From the NCBI GenBank assembly GCA_014529385.2, contig CM043945.1:147452741-147516740 (forward strand): a stretch of DNA of 64,000 nucleotides, in the 5' to 3' direction. The translations under genes and the position numbers were made by a program. The notes below the pieces were generated by a model. It made no database searches, was not told where the DNA came from, and saw nothing but the letters and a program-made list of their open reading frames with translations. This DNA is from Adiantum capillus-veneris (Eukaryota; Streptophyta; Polypodiopsida; Polypodiales; Pteridaceae). Of this stretch, positions 60,208-64,000 are shown one piece after another (position 1 is the stretch's first letter; each line of letters opens with the position of its first letter).

Positions 60208-61781
60208 TGTCATAATAATCAATATCTAATTCTCCTAAATGATTTTCTCATATTAAACTGATCATTTAATGTGGGGAAGTGCCGGGGGAGAAAAAGCTAG
60301 AATATTGGTTAAGCTAGCAGACCGGCCACAGTAGGGATCCAAAGGAGGGAAAATAGGGATCCAAAGGGGGGGGGCTATCTGCAAAAGAGCCATGTGCAAC
60401 AATGGGCTAAAAAGACCCTAAGGTTCAGCCCATTAAGACTTCCAAAATGCTAAGGTTGTGTCCAAAGGTCAACCCTAGGGAAAATTGGATGCTTTGTGTG
60501 TGCCCTAAAAGTCTTTGCACATCCCTACATGGGAGGGGGCGAGCCCCAAAGGTAGGGGATGAGAGAGAAAGCCACACACACACACACAGGCTCCCTTTAC
60601 ACAAAGGGAATGAGGGACACATGTCAGCTCCCTAGCCCAGATGCCCACAAGGTGTGCCCAATTCCTATTGGAAGACCCTTGAAGTGGACCAATGAGAATT
60701 AAGCTAGAGTAAATGTAGTTTAATTAATTTAAAAACATTTAATAAAAGAAACCAATTAGAATTAAGTCTCCTAGAAGACTATTGGGCAGTCTCCCAAAGG
60801 GTCCAATGAGCATTCAGAAGCCCCATGGCTTGCCTGATTCCTATTGGCCAGGAGGCAAAGGGGTCCAATGAGAGTTTAGTTTAATTAATTAATTACCTAA
60901 AGCTCTCACAAAAGGGGAAAGGGAGACACATGTCAGAAGGCTATCACTTATGCTGCTTAATACCCATTGGCTTGACTTGGGGAGGTCCAATGAGGCAAAA
61001 GCCAGACCAAATTAGCAACAAGGGCTCGCCCAAGAGAGAGAGGGGGCTGATTTTTGCTTGGTATTGACACACACACACACACACACTCACACTTGACCAT
61101 GTGTGAAGAAAGAATACTCTATCTCCTCCCAAGCTTTAGTGGAGAGCTCAAGCTTGTGAGATAGAAGCCTACATCAACACTCTCTTGGCATGTGGATGCA
61201 AATCCAACCAAGAGCCAAGCTTCAATGCATGCTCATCTTCTCTACCAAGCTAATTACTAAGCTAAGCTATGCTAATATGAGTGATTATGTGAGGAGATGT
61301 ACATCTTTCTCGTAAGATACTCCTTCTTCCTCTCAATCTACTCTCATACCCTGCTAGCTCTCACCATCTTCGAAGGTGTGTGAGGTCTTGGGTCTGAGAA
61401 CGGGGATAATTCAAGTTGTGTTTGATTAAGTGTTTTGCTTAGTGCATGAAGCTTCCATCTTCATTGCACTAGCTAGTCTTGAAGGAACACAAAGAATTGT
61501 ATTGTACAATGTCTCTCTTGAAGGGAGAAACCATAATACAAAGCCTTTTGGAGGGGGGACCGGCTCCATGCAAATCCGGTCCTCAACTGTTGTCAATAAC
61601 TTAATTTCTCTCTCTTTTGAAAGTATTGCTGATGCTATCTAACTAGGTGTTATGCTTTTTGTTGCTCTCTCTCCACCCAAGCACTCTTTTAATTCTCCTT
61701 AGGAATCTATTCTAATAAAATGCCCATTATGTTCATGCTAATTTCCGCTACACATAAGTTATTAGGCCATTAAATGTTACA
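60208..61781 (+). repeat. 3' LTR of the chromovirus
   Basis: Matches 52939-54503 from TGTCATAATAATC to AATGTTACA, with only about a dozen differences plus a few short length changes in G-rich runs. Confidence 0.95.
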
Positions 61782-63063
61782 GTTTTCATGTGCTTCAAAC
61801 AATTTTTGGCTATGGTTGAAAATGTCTCAAAATGTACTATGGGCACCCTCCGTTCCGATCGAGGGGGGGAGTATATGTCTCATAAATTTAATGCATTCTT
61901 GGCTAGTCGTGGGATAAAACACCAATGTACAGTGCCTTATACGCCTCAACAAAATGGTGTTGCGGAGAGGAAAAACAGGTCACTTACGGAAATGGTACAA
62001 TGTATGGTCAAAAGTCAAGATTTCCCACATTCTTTTTGGCTTGAGGCCATCATGTGTGCCACGCATGTACTAAACAGGTGTCCTACAATAGATTTGCAAT
62101 CTATTACTGCATATGAAGCATGGCATAATAGAAAGCCTTCTATTGAGCACATGCGTATTTTTGGCTATTAGGCGTATGCTTTGGTGCCACAAACACAACA
62201 CAAAAAATTGGATAATAATGTTGTCAAATGTATTTTTTGTTGGTTATAGTGCTGAAAGCAAAGGTTACAGGTTATATCATCCACAAACAAAGCGTATTCT
62301 GGTTTCACGGGATGTAGTGTTTGTGGAAGATTTTGTTCAGCCCTTGCTGTCATGTACTAGAGACAGTAATGTAAGCTCACATGACATTTATGACACTTTG
62401 TTGCCTCTTTTCACTGGTGGAAATACGAATGTAATTGCCAATGAGGCAAATGTACAACCTATGGGGATTTCTGAAAATGTTACAGATCAGCCTATTACTG
62501 ATGTATATGTACATGATGTACTTGATGAGGAAAGGGCTGAAAATGAGCAGGCTAGAGGTACGAGTGTCGACAAGTGGTTTTTGTTTCATGCTTGGCAGTT
62601 CATGTATATCATGGTTGAGCAAGAAGCCACCTACGGTGTCCACTGCGAGTTGTGAGGCTGAGTACAGGGCAGTCTTCACAGCTACGATTGAGTGTGTATG
62701 GCTCATACGCCTAATAGCTGATTTGGGTGTTGGACAGGACACTGCCAACACTATCTACACTGATAGTCAGAGTGCATTGGCAGTTGCAAGGAACCCAGTT
62801 TTCATGCTCGCACAAAGCACATTAAGGTGCATTACCACTATGTCAGGGAGAGGCTCTCAGCAGGAGAGATCAGCTTGGCTTATGTGCCAACACATGACAA
62901 CCTTGCAGATCTTTTCACAAAGGCATTGTCTCGTGAGAAGCTTGAAGCTTTCCGCAAAGCTTTGGGCTTACTCCCCTTTGTGGACTGATCATGTCCTCAG
63001 GGCATGGCACTTCCCTTTACTCATGTGCCAGCTCTCGTTCACCGCATCACTCCAAGGGGGATT

Positions 63064-63286
63064 TGTTACCTATACATGTGGTAGTGATGTGTGAACACAC
63101 TAGGACCACCGGGGCATTTTTTCCCTCTTTAGGAGGTTTTTTCCCCGAGCATTGTATATACGCCCATCACTCTAGGGCTATCTATCTTTCTATTGCATAC
63201 TAAGTAACACACTCTCTATTGTGTGCCTTGAGCTTCCTTTGTCTTCTCCAAGCTGTGTGCGTTTCTCTGCAACCCTAATTCCTACA
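63064..63286 (+). repeat. 3' LTR of the nested-host copia
   Basis: It begins TGTTACCTATACATGTGG after the polypurine tract and ends CCCTAATTCCTACA, then the target duplication AATAG. Confidence 0.93.
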
Positions 63287-63640
63287 AATAGAACTGATGC
63301 CGAAGTGAACACAATCGACACGTTGTAAAATAGTACCTATTGGTCTAGCATTTCACAACGACACTTTCAGACCAATACTAGAACCGATGTCAATGTGAAA
63401 GGCAAGGTGAATAGATAAAACTACAGAAATCGAATGTCACCAACCATGTTCAACAACGACACTTTCGGTCCAAAATAGAACCGATGTCGAAGTGAACACA
63501 ATCGACACGTTGTAAAACAGTGCCTATTGGTCTAGCATTTCATGACACTTCCGGTCCAATATTAGGACCGATGCCGACCTGGAAAGCAAGATACTTTTAG
63601 AACTATAAATAACATTTATAAAAAAAAAAGTATAGCAACT
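63287..63640. repeat. Tandem array, right part
   Basis: Continues the units of 50064-50533 (AGAACYGATGCCGAAGTGAA, TTGGTCTAGCATTTCACAAC, next unit word CAACCATGTTCA at 63441). Subtracting the copia insertion and one target duplication gives about 187 bases between unit starts across the junction, close to the array period. Confidence 0.88.
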
Positions 63641-64000
63641 TAAATACAAAGAAGATAAAGAGCTTATCAGATTAAGCTAAAATTTATACCATAATTTGTT
63701 GCCTTTCTTGTGAGGGCTCTGGGAATCTTGAAAAATATTTGGATACCTAGGAAACTCTGAGGTGGAAGGGGAAGGGAATTGTGAGGGAAATGGGGGCTCC
63801 AAAGGGACCTATATATAAATACCCAGGGGGCCCACCAAGCTACAAAGCGGGCCCGATGGATGTGCAGCCTGTTGGGCTGTCTAGGTAGCCCGACAAGCGT
63901 GCTTTTACAAGAAGTAGAATAAGACTCCTCTTTGACCCACTACATGTATCTACCAGACAAAGACCTAAGAGAGTACCTCGGCCTATCCCAATGAATCCAC
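63641..64000. other. Unassigned flank with TATA-like word
   Basis: CCTATATATAAATACCC at about 63809-63825 is TATA-like on both strands. It lies in a stretch richer in G and C than the array. On the minus strand it would sit upstream of the array and the kinase-like remnant and could be its promoter. No ORF supports this. Confidence 0.35.

Larger units (their letters stand above)
52939..61781 (+). mobile_element. Near-whole Ty3/gypsy chromovirus
   Basis: The LTRs are 1565 and 1574 bases, with GTTTT duplicated on both sides (52934-52938 and 61782-61786). A primer-binding site TTGGTATCAGAGCTCAAGG abuts the 5' LTR, and the purine-rich TTTCAAGAGAGAGGTAA abuts the 3' LTR. The coding region covers Gag with a long basic RS-rich section, zinc knuckle, protease, reverse transcriptase, RNase H, integrase and a C-terminal chromodomain. 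LTRs differ by roughly 0.7% by eye, so this is among the youngest events here. It interrupts the integrase of the copia at 50534-63286. It looks almost whole, with at most one or two breaks. Confidence 0.95.
50534..63286 (+). mobile_element. Ty1/copia element carrying a nested chromovirus
   Basis: The LTRs are 220 and 223 bases. AATAG on both sides (50529-50533 and 63287-63291) is a perfect target duplication. Parts in order are a primer-binding site TTGGTATCAGAGCAGG (50755-50770), gag (about 51.1-51.95 kb), zinc knuckle CCHYCKANDHLIKSC (about 51.95 kb) and protease (HVWYFDSGATKHITSH, about 52.2 kb). Integrase is split by the chromovirus (up to 52938 and again from 61787; SDRGGEYMSH, YTPQQNGVAERKNRSLTEM). 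RNase H (SKKPPTVSTASCEAEYRAV, about 62.6 kb) and a polypurine tract (AAGGGGGATT) follow. I do not see a full reverse transcriptase. It is broken, with several breaks. LTR difference is about 4% by hand count. Same family as 29076-33421. Confidence 0.92.

Noticed and set aside
63809-63825. Promoter of an intact gene at the right edge
   Set aside because: The TATA-like word reads on both strands and no ORF follows in either direction within the window, so it is noted only as a possibility.

Overview
The window reads as intergenic DNA from a large, repeat-rich land-plant nuclear genome. Nearly all recognisable coding matter is LTR retrotransposon: Ty1/copia, Ty3/gypsy Tat/Athila-like and Ty3/gypsy chromovirus. 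The rest is one hAT-like DNA transposon relic and one decayed kinase-like gene. Tat-type elements with a second, archaeal-type RNase H, a chromodomain integrase, and primer-binding sites matching plant initiator Met-tRNA (TGGTATCAGAG) all point to plants. I cannot name the species or say with confidence which plant lineage it is. I see no intact host gene.

Layout, left to right. 1-13.7 kb: a minus-strand copia relic (protease and zinc knuckle at 1-343, gag start at 8008-8614) is split by an old Tat-like element (344-8007). To its right lie a minus-strand LTR relic related to the young chromovirus (about 10.03-10.87 kb), a complete short TRIM-like element (11313-13420, 5-bp target duplication CTCGG) and a minus-strand copia LTR with its primer-binding site (13471-13705). 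13.7-25.9 kb: a copia scrap, then a young Tat-like element (15350-24522) with almost identical 1.47-kb LTRs and three unfamiliar small ORFs between the primer-binding site and gag. 25.9-36.4 kb: a gag-only minus copia, a minus copia (about 29.08-33.42 kb) inserted into a plus copia (33.42-36.4 kb), and a shared LTR at 35633-36241. 36.4-44.9 kb: a decayed Athila/Tat-like complex with an LTR (37795-38744), a long leader holding a repeated 22-bp palindrome, gag and pol remnants, and two further LTR relics. 44.9-50.5 kb: a 155-bp tandem repeat, the hAT relic, RING-like and kinase-like minus-strand remnants, a roughly 100-bp minisatellite, and a roughly 215-bp tandem array. 50.5-63.3 kb: a copia element inserted into that array (duplication AATAG), itself holding a near-whole chromovirus (52939-61781, duplication GTTTT). 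63.3-64 kb: the rest of the array and a TATA-bearing stretch.

The nesting gives a relative order of events: tandem array, then copia (LTRs about 4% apart by eye), then chromovirus (under 1%). The other young arrival is the Tat-like element at 15-24.5 kb. No operons or host pathways are present. The most unusual observations are the leader ORFs of the young Tat-like element, the palindrome array in the Athila/Tat leader, the minisatellite inside the TRIM, and the kinase-like remnant beside two satellite arrays. All percentages are hand estimates from reading the two copies side by side.
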